A model generated the notes under the pieces. It had not been told where the DNA came from. It did no database searches and saw only the letters and a program-made list of their open reading frames with translations. Positions 41,398 through 49,272 of a DNA stretch of 64,000 bases are shown piece after piece. The stretch spans positions 186,001-250,000 of the forward strand of contig NZ_JACRTD010000003.1 in the NCBI RefSeq assembly GCF_014385085.1, read 5' to 3'. The position numbers and the translations under genes were made by a program. How positions within the stretch are numbered: position 1 is the stretch's first letter; each line of letters opens with the position of its first letter. Source of the stretch: Youxingia wuxianensis (lineage in GTDB: Bacteria > Bacillota > Clostridia > Oscillospirales > Ruminococcaceae).

Positions 41398-42552
41398 ATG
41401 TTAATTATTAACGCGGATATCCGAACTATGGCAGAAAAGAACTATCCATGCGGATATATCCAAATAGAAAAGGATAAAATTACTGGCGTTGGTCCTATGG
41501 AAAACTGCCCAAAAGAAACAGGGGAGCTGCTTGACGCCCGGGGGGCGATAGCGATCCCTGGCTTGATCGATTCCCACTGTCATATTGGTATGTGGGAAGA
41601 CGGCATGGGATTTGAAGGGGACGACGGAAATGAAGATACCGATCCTTCCACCCCGCATCTGCGCGGGATAGACGGAGTAAACCCTATGGACAAGTCGTTT
41701 AAAGAAGCTCTGGAATGGGGAGTTACTACAGTGGTTACCGGTCCGGGCAGCGCCAACCCCATCGCAGGTCAAATGTGCGCTTTGAAAACCTATGGCCGTC
41801 GGGTGGACGACATGGTTCTACGGGAGCCGTTGGCGATTAAGATGGCGATGGGGGAAAATCCGAAAACCAGTTATCATGCCCGCAGTCAGTCGCCGGTGAC
41901 TCGGATGGCCATTGCAGCCATCATCCGGGAACAGCTGATGAAAGCGAAGAAGTATCAGGAGCTTTTGGAAGAGGCAGCTCAGGACGATGAAATGGAGGAA
42001 CCGGAATATGATGCGAAATGCGAGGCGCTGCTTCCTTTGTTAAAAAGGGAAGTGCCCGCCCACATCCATGCCCACCGGGCAGACGACATTTTTACTGTGC
42101 TTCGCATCGCCAAAGAATTTCAGTTTGATTATGTGATTGTCCACGGTACGGAAGGCCATTTAATAGCTGACTTATTGGCACAGGAACAAGCAAGAATAAT
42201 CGCAGGTCCGATTATTGGAGCCAGAACGAAACCGGAGCTTTCCAATGCGAGCGCTCAGGGCGTTGGAATATTACACAAAAGCGGGGTGTCGGTGGCGATC
42301 TCTACCGACCATCCGGAAGTGCCCTGTTATTATCTGCTTCTCAGCGCCCAGATTGCAATGGACGAGGGACTAGCTCCCCAAGCGGCCCTACGGGCAATTA
42401 CCATTGACGCGGCGAAGATTTGCGGAATTGATGGACGGGTTGGTTCGATTGAAGTGGGAAAAGACGCGGATATTCTTTTATTCGAAGAGGAGCCGATGAC
42501 TACCCGGCATCCGCCGAAAAGCGTAATTATCAATGGGAACAAGGTGAAATAA
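41398..42552 (+). CDS. amidohydrolase family protein
   Basis: The 384-residue protein is a metal-dependent TIM-barrel amidohydrolase. The HxH motif is DSHCHIGMWEDG; further metal ligands appear in VPAHIHAHRADD, VIVHGTEGHL and STDHPEVPC. It ends with the typical GSIEVGKDADILLF segment of the small beta-domain. Close relatives are annotated as imidazolonepropionase-like without proven substrate. It is joined to the fumarase alpha-type gene with no spacer, so the two form an operon. Confidence 0.9.
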   Translation: MLIINADIRTMAEKNYPCGYIQIEKDKITGVGPMENCPKETGELLDARGAIAIPGLIDSHCHIGMWEDGMGFEGDDGNEDTDPSTPHLRGIDGVNPMDKSFKEALEWGVTTVVTGPGSANPIAGQMCALKTYGRRVDDMVLREPLAIKMAMGENPKTSYHARSQSPVTRMAIAAIIREQLMKAKKYQELLEEAAQDDEMEEPEYDAKCEALLPLLKREVPAHIHAHRADDIFTVLRIAKEFQFDYVIVHGTEGHLIADLLAQEQARIIAGPIIGARTKPELSNASAQGVGILHKSGVSVAISTDHPEVPCYYLLLSAQIAMDEGLAPQAALRAITIDAAKICGIDGRVGSIEVGKDADILLFEEEPMTTRHPPKSVIINGNKVK

Positions 42553-43392
42553 ATGAGGATCATTCATAGTGATGATATAGTAATGTCGGTAAAAGAACTA
42601 TGTATCCAGGCGAACAGGATTTTACCAGAGGACTTAAAAACTTGTCTGCGCCATGCTTGCCAGCAGGAGGTCTCTCCTTTGGGAAAGGAAGTATTGGGGG
42701 ATATTGTGCGCAATTACGAAACCGCGGAAAAACTATCGGTTCCTGTTTGTCAGGATACGGGTATGGCGGTAGTGTTTGTTCAGTTGGGACAAGAGGTTTC
42801 TATTCAGGGACAGGATCTTGTCAGCGCTATTAATGAGGGAGTACGCCAGGGATATACACAGGGACTTCTGCGCTGTTCGGTGGTAAGAGATCCCTTGCGC
42901 CGGGAAAATACCAACGATAATACCCCGGCGGTAATCCACATGACTATGACGCCGGGGGACAAGCTTTCGCTGACGGTGGCGCCTAAAGGCGCAGGCAGTG
43001 AAAATATGAGTTCTATCAAGATGATGACCCCTGCCTGCACTGAGCGGGATATTATCGATTATGTAGTACAGGCGGTAGAAACCGCAGGAAGCAATCCCTG
43101 CCCGCCGGTTGTGGTTGGAGTAGGGATCGGCGGAAATTTTGAAGGATGCGCCCTTTTGGCTAAAAAAGCTCTCTGTCGGGAGCTTTCAGGCAGCCAGGAC
43201 AGTTTTTATCGGGAGATGGAGAAAAAAATACTCGAGGAGATTAACCGCACAGGGATTGGTCCTCAGGGATTTGGAGGCAAAGTAACGGCTTTGGCGGTAA
43301 ACATCGAAGCGGGGCCGACCCATATTGCCAGTTTGCCGGTAGCGGTGAATATGGGATGTCATGTGACGCGTCATGCTACCCGGGTAATTTAA
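42553..43392 (+). CDS. class I fumarate hydratase/tartrate dehydratase alpha subunit, orphan
   Basis: The 279-residue protein matches the alpha (N-terminal) part of iron-sulfur fumarate hydratases and L-tartrate dehydratases. Visible features are PVCQDTGMAVVFV, the APKGAGSENMSSIKMM segment and the C-terminal GIGPQGFGGKVTALAV with VNMGCHVTRHA. The three cluster cysteines are expected in QDTG-, MMTPAC- and GCAL-containing regions, and Cys is seen there. The usual beta subunit gene does not follow; hpf is next after 175 bases. The beta partner may lie elsewhere or be dispensable. Confidence 0.9.
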   Translation: MRIIHSDDIVMSVKELCIQANRILPEDLKTCLRHACQQEVSPLGKEVLGDIVRNYETAEKLSVPVCQDTGMAVVFVQLGQEVSIQGQDLVSAINEGVRQGYTQGLLRCSVVRDPLRRENTNDNTPAVIHMTMTPGDKLSLTVAPKGAGSENMSSIKMMTPACTERDIIDYVVQAVETAGSNPCPPVVVGVGIGGNFEGCALLAKKALCRELSGSQDSFYREMEKKILEEINRTGIGPQGFGGKVTALAVNIEAGPTHIASLPVAVNMGCHVTRHATRVI

Positions 43393-43410
43393 AACAAAGG
43401 ATGAAAAAAG

Positions 43411-43453
43411 ATAGGTTTTCTTGTTAAAATTTTCATTTTACAGGAAAACCTAT
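43411..43453 (+). terminator. intrinsic terminator after the fumarase alpha gene
   Basis: Arms ATAGGTTTTCTTGT (43411-43424) and ACAGGAAAACCTAT (43440-43453) pair with one G-T, and an inner TAAAAT/ATTTTA extends the stem. The tail (TGTAAATTC) is poor in T. Confidence 0.75.
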
Positions 43454-43481
43454 TGTAAATTCATACAAAATGCAGTATAAT
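43453..43481 (+). promoter_or_regulatory. sigma-A-type promoter for hpf
   Basis: TTGTAA (43453-43458), a 17-base spacer and a perfect TATAAT (43476-43481), about 85 bases before the start codon. Confidence 0.75.
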
Positions 43482-43567
43482 ATATTCAACAGACAAACAG
43501 AATTTGTTACTTTTCACTGTAAAAAACGGGGAAACCTGTTTTTATACAATATAAAGGGGTTGAATAT

Positions 43568-44104
43568 ATGAACATCACCATCACAGCTCGAAAAACCTCC
43601 GTAAGAGATTCTTTTAAAGAGAGAATCGAGAAAAAACTCTCAAAGTTGGATCGTTTTTTTGACGATAATGCGAAAGCTATCGTTACGGTGACCAATGAGG
43701 GAGACAGGGAAACTGTGGAGGTTACGATTCAGTCACAAGGCATGTTCTATCGTGCAGAGAAAACAACCTCCGATCGTTTTGATTCGCTGGAAGCGGTGAT
43801 CGACTCTCTTTTCCGCCAGATTGTAAAAAATAAAAATAAGCTGGCAAAACGTTTGAGAGAATCTGCTTTTGATGCTTCAAATATTGAAGCCGGCGAGGAA
43901 ATGGAAGTGGATACCGGCGCTTTTGACGTGGTTAGAGTGAAACGTTTTTCCCTGCGCCCCATGGATGTGGATGAGGCGATTCTTCAGATGAATCTGCTGG
44001 GACATGAATTCTTTGTTTTTCTGAACGCGGAAACCAGCGAGACAAATGTTGTTTATAAACGGCACAACGGCACCTATGGCGTGCTGGAGCCGGTAAAAGA
44101 ATAA
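43568..44104 (+). CDS. hpf: ribosome hibernation-promoting factor, long form
   Basis: The 178-residue protein is the long HPF/RaiA type that dimerises 70S ribosomes into inactive 100S particles. The N-terminal domain (about 1-100) begins MNITITARKTSVRDSFKERIEKKL. The C-terminal dimerisation domain (about 118-178) shows RVKRFSLRPMDVDEAILQMNLLGHEFFVFLNAET and ends GTYGVLEP. An AAAGGGG site precedes the ATG. It is a single-gene unit with its own promoter and terminator. Confidence 0.96.
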   Translation: MNITITARKTSVRDSFKERIEKKLSKLDRFFDDNAKAIVTVTNEGDRETVEVTIQSQGMFYRAEKTTSDRFDSLEAVIDSLFRQIVKNKNKLAKRLRESAFDASNIEAGEEMEVDTGAFDVVRVKRFSLRPMDVDEAILQMNLLGHEFFVFLNAETSETNVVYKRHNGTYGVLEPVKE

Positions 44105-44119
44105 TTCTTATAATTTTAA

Positions 44120-44153
44120 AATAAACTGCCCGCAGCAATGCGGGCAGTTTATT
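44120..44153 (+). terminator. intrinsic terminator after hpf
   Basis: A perfect 14-bp stem (AATAAACTGCCCGC) with a 6-base loop. The 3' arm carries the T-rich end. Confidence 0.9.
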
Positions 44154-44230
44154 GTCAATAGATACTTCTTGAACACGAACAAATTCCATGATAGAATAAG
44201 GGCACAGCTATGATCTTGGAGGTGGGCGGC

Positions 44231-44992
44231 TTGATCTGTAAAAATTGCCATGGAAATGTGAAATCTGATTTTAAATTCTGCCCGTTCTGCGGCCAGCGGG
44301 TAATCAATGATTTCCGTGACCAATATGAGGAACTTTCGCCGCCTTATGTGATTTCTCCTGCGCATGTATGGCAAGAGGAAGAAGATACGGCCAGCGCTTA
44401 CTACGCCGGCGCTCCAAGGGAGCAGGTTCCAGAATTTGACGGACAGGCCAGAGGGCCGTTTAAAAATTCGCCGCCATATGAGAGCCAGGAACCGTCTTAT
44501 CAGGAGGCAGATTATGAAGGCAGGTATCAGCGGCCGTCCTATCAGAATCTAGAAAAGGAGCTCCCCAGACATCAGGAGCCGGAATACAGGGAACAGGGAT
44601 ATTCTACAGCAGAGTATGAAGAGTCTGCCGGCGTCTATGACGAGCCGGAAGCGCCCTACTTTGTATACCATCCCCAAGAAACCGGCGCTTCTTTTGCCAG
44701 CGGATATGAGGAAGCGGGGAAGGAAAATTATCCGCCGCCCCTGGATGAGTATGCGCCGCCGTCCCGGCTGAACGGAAAATTTGGTCCGGATGGATTTGCC
44801 GCGCAGCAGCATGGGCAGGGGAAAAAACGAAAGTTAGGAATCGGATGGAAAATTTTGATCATTTTATTGATTTTGGTTGCCGGCGTGGGCGGGGCGGTTT
44901 TCCTTTTTCAGATGCTGATGACCCCAGATCCATTTGCCAATTTTAATATCTCCAGCCTTTTTACACGATTTTTATTCCATTACTGTATGTAA
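44231..44992 (+). CDS. zinc-ribbon membrane protein with Pro/Tyr/Glu-rich linker
   Basis: The 253-residue protein starts with a zinc ribbon (CKNCHGNVK then CPFCGQ), continues with about 180 residues rich in Pro, Tyr, Glu and Gln, and has a single membrane helix near 213-237 (ILIILLILVAGVGGAVFLFQ). Only about 20 residues follow the helix, fewer than usual for zinc-ribbon membrane proteins of this type. The TTG at 44231 is the likely start: GGAGGT lies seven bases upstream, whereas the ATG at 44210 has no site. Function unknown. Confidence 0.75.
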   Translation: MICKNCHGNVKSDFKFCPFCGQRVINDFRDQYEELSPPYVISPAHVWQEEEDTASAYYAGAPREQVPEFDGQARGPFKNSPPYESQEPSYQEADYEGRYQRPSYQNLEKELPRHQEPEYREQGYSTAEYEESAGVYDEPEAPYFVYHPQETGASFASGYEEAGKENYPPPLDEYAPPSRLNGKFGPDGFAAQQHGQGKKRKLGIGWKILIILLILVAGVGGAVFLFQMLMTPDPFANFNISSLFTRFLFHYCM

Positions 44993-45007
44993 ATTTTGTC
45001 GGTTGAC

Positions 45008-45036
45008 TTGAAAATTTTGATTACACAGTGTATAAT
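45008..45036 (+). promoter_or_regulatory. sigma-A-type promoter for mnmA leader
   Basis: TTGAAA (45008-45013), a 17-base spacer and a perfect TATAAT (45031-45036). It predicts a leader of about 165 bases before mnmA. Confidence 0.7.
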
Positions 45037-45042
45037 CAACTT

Positions 45043-45194
45043 AGATCACATAATTAGGTATCACAGGAGATTCGGAGGGGGGCTTCCAAAAGAAGCGACC
45101 GATACCCAATACCTTAGTGTGTCTAGGAACAGGCGGAAAACCCACGATAAAAATGGGATTTTCGCCTGTTATGCTGTCCTGAAACTAATTGAGG
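45043..45194 (+). promoter_or_regulatory. structured leader RNA upstream of mnmA, class unknown
   Basis: The leader folds on paper into a closed structure. AATTAG (45052-45057) pairs with CTAATT (45185-45190), and CAGGA (45064-45068) with TCCTG (45177-45181). Inside lie GGTATC/GATACC (45057-45062 with 45101-45106) over GCTTC/GAAGC, and a long hairpin AACAGGCG...CGCCTGTT (45128-45170) with A/T and CCCA/TGGG extensions. The outer closing helix ends next to the mnmA ribosome site. Some helices exclude each other (AGGA at 45125 can also take TCCT), as in a switch. I cannot assign it to a known riboswitch; a 6S-like RNA is a weak alternative. Confidence 0.45.
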
Positions 45195-45206
45195 GAGGGA
45201 AAGCCC

Positions 45207-46244
45207 ATGAAAAAGAAAGTGCTTGTGGCTATGAGCGGCGGAGTAGACAGTTCTGTGGCCGCTTTGCTTTTAAAAGAGAGGGGATATGAAGTAGGCGGGG
45301 CGACATTCGTACTTTTTGACGGCTGTTTGGAAAGCAATGTAACAGATGCAAAAAAGGTTTGCGAGCGGCTTGATATTCCCCATTACGTGCTGGACTACCG
45401 GGAGAAATTCGCGGCTCAGGTAATGGATTATTTTGTGGATACCTATTGCAATGGAGCGACTCCCAACCCCTGCATCGCCTGTAATCGGGCTATCAAATTC
45501 GGCGCTTTTATAGAGGATGCCAAACGCTTGGGATATGATTATATCTCCACTGGCCATTACGCCGGGGTAGAATATGAGCAGGCCGCCGGGCTGTATCATC
45601 TGGTAAAAAGCGCCAATGAGAAAAAAGATCAGTCCTATGTACTTTATCATCTCTCCCAGAAGCAGCTTTCAATGCTTTTGCTCCCGATTGATACGTATGA
45701 TAAACCTAAAATCCGGGAGATTGCCGCGGAACACGGGTTGGGCGTACAAAGTAAATCCGACAGCCAGGATATTTGTTTTATTCCCGATGGGGACTATGTT
45801 TCCTTTATCCAAAGATACTCCGGTTTTGTACCCCAGGAAGGCAATTACCTGGATACGCAGGGAATGGTCCTTGGGCGGCACAAAGGAGCGCTTCATTATA
45901 CAATCGGTCAGCGCAAAGGGCTGGGGGTCGGTTTTGGCAGGCCTATGTATGTGTCCTCGGTGAATATGGCGGAAAATACCGTTACTCTTTCCCAACAGGA
46001 TATTTACGGGGATACCCTGTTGGCAGACGATCTGAGGCTTACAGAATTAAACGGCTTTTCTGGAGAACTTACCGTTATGGCGAAAATCCGTTATGCTCAT
46101 CGGCCTGCACCAGCCACGGTATATTCTTTGGGAGAAGGCAAGGTAAAGGTTATTTTTAAGGAACCTCAAAGGGCGATTACCAAAGGACAGGCGGTTGTTT
46201 TTTATGACGGCCGGCGGGTGATCGGCGGAGCCACTATTCTGTAA
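45207..46244 (+). CDS. mnmA: tRNA-specific 2-thiouridylase MnmA
   Basis: The 345-residue enzyme puts sulfur on uridine 34 of tRNA-Lys, -Glu and -Gln. The PP-loop is MSGGVDSSVAALLL; the catalytic cysteines are in NPCIACNRAIKF and DSQDICFIPDGDY. Also visible are YISTGHYAGV and KKDQSYVLYHL. It is slightly short but complete. GGGAGG before ATG 45207 sets the start. A sulfur-donor gene (iscS) is not adjacent. It follows a structured leader. Confidence 0.96.
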   Translation: MKKKVLVAMSGGVDSSVAALLLKERGYEVGGATFVLFDGCLESNVTDAKKVCERLDIPHYVLDYREKFAAQVMDYFVDTYCNGATPNPCIACNRAIKFGAFIEDAKRLGYDYISTGHYAGVEYEQAAGLYHLVKSANEKKDQSYVLYHLSQKQLSMLLLPIDTYDKPKIREIAAEHGLGVQSKSDSQDICFIPDGDYVSFIQRYSGFVPQEGNYLDTQGMVLGRHKGALHYTIGQRKGLGVGFGRPMYVSSVNMAENTVTLSQQDIYGDTLLADDLRLTELNGFSGELTVMAKIRYAHRPAPATVYSLGEGKVKVIFKEPQRAITKGQAVVFYDGRRVIGGATIL

Positions 46245-46247
46245 ATA

Positions 46248-46281
46248 AAAATCCACAGCGGTCTTGGCCGCTGTGGATTTT
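46248..46281. terminator. bidirectional intrinsic terminator
   Basis: A perfect 14-bp stem (AAAATCCACAGCGG) with a 6-base loop between convergent genes; T runs lie on both sides. Its edge overlaps the stop codon of the minus-strand gene by two bases. Confidence 0.9.
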
Positions 46282-46822
46282 ATTCTTTTACCGTGATTGT
46301 GACAGGACACTGAGTAGTCCAGATAATCTCCAAATTTTCCGGATCAACCGCTTGGAAATAAGCGGTAGCCGGATATTGACCCGGATTCAAGGATTCCTGC
46401 AGACAAATAGACGGAAGATACTGGCCCGGCGCGAGATATCCGGATTGATAAACTTCCAGCCGGTCGCTGGTTTCCAGTTCCAGTATCATTAAATACGCAT
46501 TAATAGACGGATTTTCGACAAGAATATTTCCCTCGCTTCCATCCCGGCGAAATACTGGGGTAGAATTAATACGGTAGGAAAAAAACTGACTCCCGGATTG
46601 GGTAAATTCCTCTTGAGTTCCGGGAAGGGCGCCGGTGATTGCCTTTGGTTCCAAATCCAGCCCTTGAAACTGAGCGGGAAGCGAGGATTTGTCAGAGTCT
46701 TTTGGCTGAACGGCAGTTTCCTGTGTAAGCAAGATAAAGAGGACGAGCCCGATAACCACAGCGCAAAGGAACAAGACGACCGTTAGCGCAGCTTTTGAAT
46801 TTGATTGTTTTCTAAGACGCAT
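46280..46822 (-). CDS. membrane-anchored extracytoplasmic protein, unknown
   Basis: The 180-residue protein has a basic N terminus, one membrane helix (ALTVVLFLCAVVIGLVLFILL) and an outside domain that looks beta-rich, with short regular strands (YRINSTPVFRR; AYLMILELET) and a conserved-looking YLAPGQYLPSICL segment. I do not recognise the family. It is the last gene of a four-gene minus-strand run with a DUF5685-like gene, a J-domain gene and another membrane protein. Confidence 0.75.
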   Translation of the reverse strand: MRLRKQSNSKAALTVVLFLCAVVIGLVLFILLTQETAVQPKDSDKSSLPAQFQGLDLEPKAITGALPGTQEEFTQSGSQFFSYRINSTPVFRRDGSEGNILVENPSINAYLMILELETSDRLEVYQSGYLAPGQYLPSICLQESLNPGQYPATAYFQAVDPENLEIIWTTQCPVTITVKE

Positions 46823-46844
46823 TGACGTCCCTCATTTCCCTAAG

Positions 46845-47381
46845 TTACCCGATTTTACGCAAAATTTTGGGACGGAACCAATGTAAATAAATATGTTCCA
46901 TATTGCTCAAAAGAAAATCATACACAAAGAAGGTAAAATCCGCCATCCCCAAGGCCACATAAGCGGTATATTTTCCAAAATTTCCGAAATCCTCCAACAG
47001 ATCGGGGATGCCGAATACATAAATTACTACATAGTAAAAAGCGATGATCGCTACGTTAAAGAATATAAACTTCACAACATAGGCCAGCGGCTTTGGAAAT
47101 TTCTCAACAACAGGTTTAACAATGGGGTAGTACCCTAAAAACAAGATAAAAAGCATCACCGCCTGACGGTCGGGAACAATCAGCAGGGAGAGGATGGAAA
47201 TCACCACATAAGTAAGCCAAGCAGTACCCGCGCCGTTCTCTTCCCGAACGACAATTAACACAATTCCCGCCATGGCGGGAAATACATAAGAAGAAAAGGG
47301 GATAAGCCCCGTCATAAACATAAGAAGAAGACACAGAGCGGCGGTCAGCCCGCCGATAGCAACCTGTGTGCTTTTTTTCAT
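46845..47381 (-). CDS. multi-pass membrane protein, ECF S-component-like
   Basis: The 178-residue protein has five or six hydrophobic helices. The start (STQVAIGGLTAALCLLLMFMTGLIPFSSYVFPAMAGI) resembles the substrate-binding S-components of ECF vitamin transporters. No ECF ATPase or T-component is near, so it may share a general module, or it may be something else. It lies 22 bases before the preceding gene's start in the same operon. Substrate unknown. Confidence 0.65.
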   Translation of the reverse strand: MKKSTQVAIGGLTAALCLLLMFMTGLIPFSSYVFPAMAGIVLIVVREENGAGTAWLTYVVISILSLLIVPDRQAVMLFILFLGYYPIVKPVVEKFPKPLAYVVKFIFFNVAIIAFYYVVIYVFGIPDLLEDFGNFGKYTAYVALGMADFTFFVYDFLLSNMEHIYLHWFRPKILRKIG

Positions 47382-47413
47382 TCAAAGACCCCCAAAACCA
47401 AACTAACACCTTT

Positions 47414-48034
47414 TTAGAAGCATCCGCCTCCGCAACATTCCATACAGCAGTTAGCGCAATACATCGCGGCGCACACATCACAACAGGTACACTGGCCCAT
47501 ACTTCCGCCGGGAGCGCCGTGCTGTCCATAGCCGGGCGTACCAGTCTGACGCTGCCAGAGAAGCTGGTTATAGGCGGCGGAGTATTCCGGATTATTTGGA
47601 TTTAGGGAGCAGGCTTTCTGGAAGCTGCTCAGGGCCTCGTCCAGCCAGCCGCGGGTATGGTAGATACAGCCTTTCAAAAAGTACCACTCCGCATCCCGCG
47701 ACGCGTTGGCAACGCCGTCCAAAAGCTCCTGAGCCTCTGCAATTCGTCCGGAATTAATCAGCCTGCGGATATCTGCAAACTGGGAAGAACCCTGAGAGTA
47801 AGAGCCGCTTTCCTGTCCGTAAACCCGTTGGCCGTTCTGTCCGGACTTTCGCTGGGCCACAATAGCGTCGTATGCTTCATTGATCTCTTGCATCTTTTCT
47901 CCGGCGAGGTCAGACAGAGGATTATTTGCATAGTTATCCGGATGATATTTTTTAGCGAGCTCCCGATATGCAGTTTTAATCTGATCGTCGGTGGCATTGG
48001 GAGATACTCCCAGCACCTTATATGGATCTGCCAT
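47414..48034 (-). CDS. J-domain protein with TPR-like middle and Cys-rich C terminus
   Basis: The 206-residue protein opens with a J domain ([34 protein letters not shown]), keeping the HPD motif that stimulates Hsp70. Residues 95-165 look like a tetratricopeptide-type helical repeat ([31 protein letters not shown]). The last about 30 residues hold ten cysteines (CTCC, DVC, YC, NCC, ECC, GC), which suggests metal binding or lipidation. It overlaps the DUF5685-like gene by 17 bases. Client protein unknown. Confidence 0.85.
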   Translation of the reverse strand: MADPYKVLGVSPNATDDQIKTAYRELAKKYHPDNYANNPLSDLAGEKMQEINEAYDAIVAQRKSGQNGQRVYGQESGSYSQGSSQFADIRRLINSGRIAEAQELLDGVANASRDAEWYFLKGCIYHTRGWLDEALSSFQKACSLNPNNPEYSAAYNQLLWQRQTGTPGYGQHGAPGGSMGQCTCCDVCAAMYCANCCMECCGGGCF

Positions 48035-48908
48035 CTGTGTTCCGTCTCCTTTGAGAAAAAATTTGTTCCGTGTTACCTTTCAGTCCCAGGTAAACGATAT
48101 TATCTAAAATAGGTTTAAACCGGGTTAATTCCAAAAGCTCATATGCTTTTATTATTTCAGCAATTGTCAGAAATAATGAGCCTTTTGCATTTTCACGGAT
48201 ATTTTCCAACTGTTCGTTGGTAGGATTGGCGATATCTTCCCGAACCAAAAAAGGATTATAACTATTTTGTTTGATATCCTGTTCCAAATCATCCAGAGCA
48301 TCGGACAGATATACAAACCTGCCGATTAAATATCCAAATCGTTCTAATACACGTTTTTGATCCGGTATATCACACAGAAGAGACAAAAGCCCCGAAAGGG
48401 CCAAAGCGGAAGGCTCGCTGGCAAGATCGGTGCTGGAACAACGCTCCTGTTCCAACTGGCTTTGGCGGCTGATGGTTTCATAGATAATAGAAGCAACCTC
48501 AGGATATTTTTCAGCGGCCTTATGATAAGCTCGTTTGGCAAAAGGCAGGCAAAGTATAGACAAGGCGCGTTGGGCCAGTTTGCCGTCGTTATAATTATCC
48601 AGCACTTTATAATAGAACATAATCATGGCAACGCCGCTGGAGAAATCCAACGATTGGCATTGACCACAACAAGGAGATTTTTTTAAAGGATTGACAATAC
48701 ACCGCTGCCGAGAAAATTCCAATTCCGTTTCCTTGTGCATGGCCATGTCCAAAATGGCCAGAAAAGTAAAATCAAAGCTTAAAGTCAGGCGGGAAAAGGG
48801 GCCGTAAGACTTGCCAAGCTGTTTACACAATCCGCAGTAAACCGCTTTATAGGTTTCGTATTCACAGATTTTCATTTCCGGCTTAAAAGGTTTAATATAC
48901 CCAAACAT
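48018..48908 (-). CDS. DUF5685 family protein
   Basis: The 296-residue protein matches the clostridial DUF5685 family, which characteristically begins [11 protein letters not shown]. It is mainly helical, has Cys pairs near the N terminus (YCGLCKQLG) and a CCGQCQ motif, so a metal site is possible. Function is not established. In many gut Clostridia it is adjacent to a J-domain gene, as here. The start at 48908 follows the family start; an ATG at 48920 would add four residues and both have poor ribosome sites. Confidence 0.8.
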   Translation of the reverse strand: MFGYIKPFKPEMKICEYETYKAVYCGLCKQLGKSYGPFSRLTLSFDFTFLAILDMAMHKETELEFSRQRCIVNPLKKSPCCGQCQSLDFSSGVAMIMFYYKVLDNYNDGKLAQRALSILCLPFAKRAYHKAAEKYPEVASIIYETISRQSQLEQERCSSTDLASEPSALALSGLLSLLCDIPDQKRVLERFGYLIGRFVYLSDALDDLEQDIKQNSYNPFLVREDIANPTNEQLENIRENAKGSLFLTIAEIIKAYELLELTRFKPILDNIVYLGLKGNTEQIFSQRRRNTDGRSI

Positions 48909-49055
48909 ATCCCCGTTCATCCCAACTGGGACTGATGATTGTCCCGTATTTATTCATAACAGTATAATTTTACACTAAACGATTTGATATTTGTTGAATA
49001 AACTATGAATTGTTATTATAGAGGGAATTACTGTAGGAAAAAGTAACTGGATTAT

Positions 49056-49084
49056 TTGACGGGGCATGTTAAGAGTAGTATAAT
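49056..49084 (+). promoter_or_regulatory. paaK operon promoter P1
   Basis: TTGACG (49056-49061), a 17-base spacer and a perfect TATAAT (49079-49084), one mismatch from the full consensus. Confidence 0.75.
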
Positions 49085-49143
49085 AAAATTTATATGCTGA
49101 GGCTTATTTTTCCCAGGAAAAGGGGGAAAATCTTGGAACTTAC

Positions 49144-49172
49144 TTGACCTGCCGAGGGAAAAAAGGTATGAT
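49144..49172 (+). promoter_or_regulatory. paaK operon promoter P2
   Basis: TTGACC (49144-49149), a 17-base spacer and TATGAT (49167-49172), 88 bases downstream of P1 and immediately upstream of the palindrome. Confidence 0.7.
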
Positions 49173-49179
49173 AAAAAGA

Positions 49180-49198
49180 GCGTTTAACGATTAAACGC
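49180..49198 (+). promoter_or_regulatory. palindromic operator candidate at the P2 start site
   Basis: GCGTTTAACGATTAAACGC is a perfect inverted repeat (8-bp arms, 3-base centre) placed 7 bases after the P2 -10, where a repressor would block both promoters. A related half-site (GCGTTAAA) lies at about 49203-49212. No regulator gene is adjacent. Confidence 0.65.
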
Positions 49199-49272
49199 AT
49201 TGGCGCGTTAAAGCAGCGAGCCAAAAGAAAAATATCATCGCGGCGGAAAATGAATGAAGGAGTGATCAACCG

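Larger units (their letters stand above)
48909..49272. other. divergent intergenic region (364 bases) between DUF5685 operon and paaK
   Basis: It holds two tandem promoters and a palindromic operator for paaK (listed separately), and probably the promoter of the minus-strand operon, for which I see only a weak hexamer pair. The stretch 49090-49143 between the paaK promoters shows no gene and no clear structure. Confidence 0.6.

Noticed and set aside
44996..45289. 97-codon open frame through the mnmA leader
   Set aside because: It starts with a GTG inside the promoter region, has no ribosome site and runs out of frame into mnmA. The stretch is better explained as a structured leader.
46845..47381. 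Full ECF vitamin transporter
   Set aside because: Only an S-component-like protein is present; no ATPase (A) or T component is nearby.
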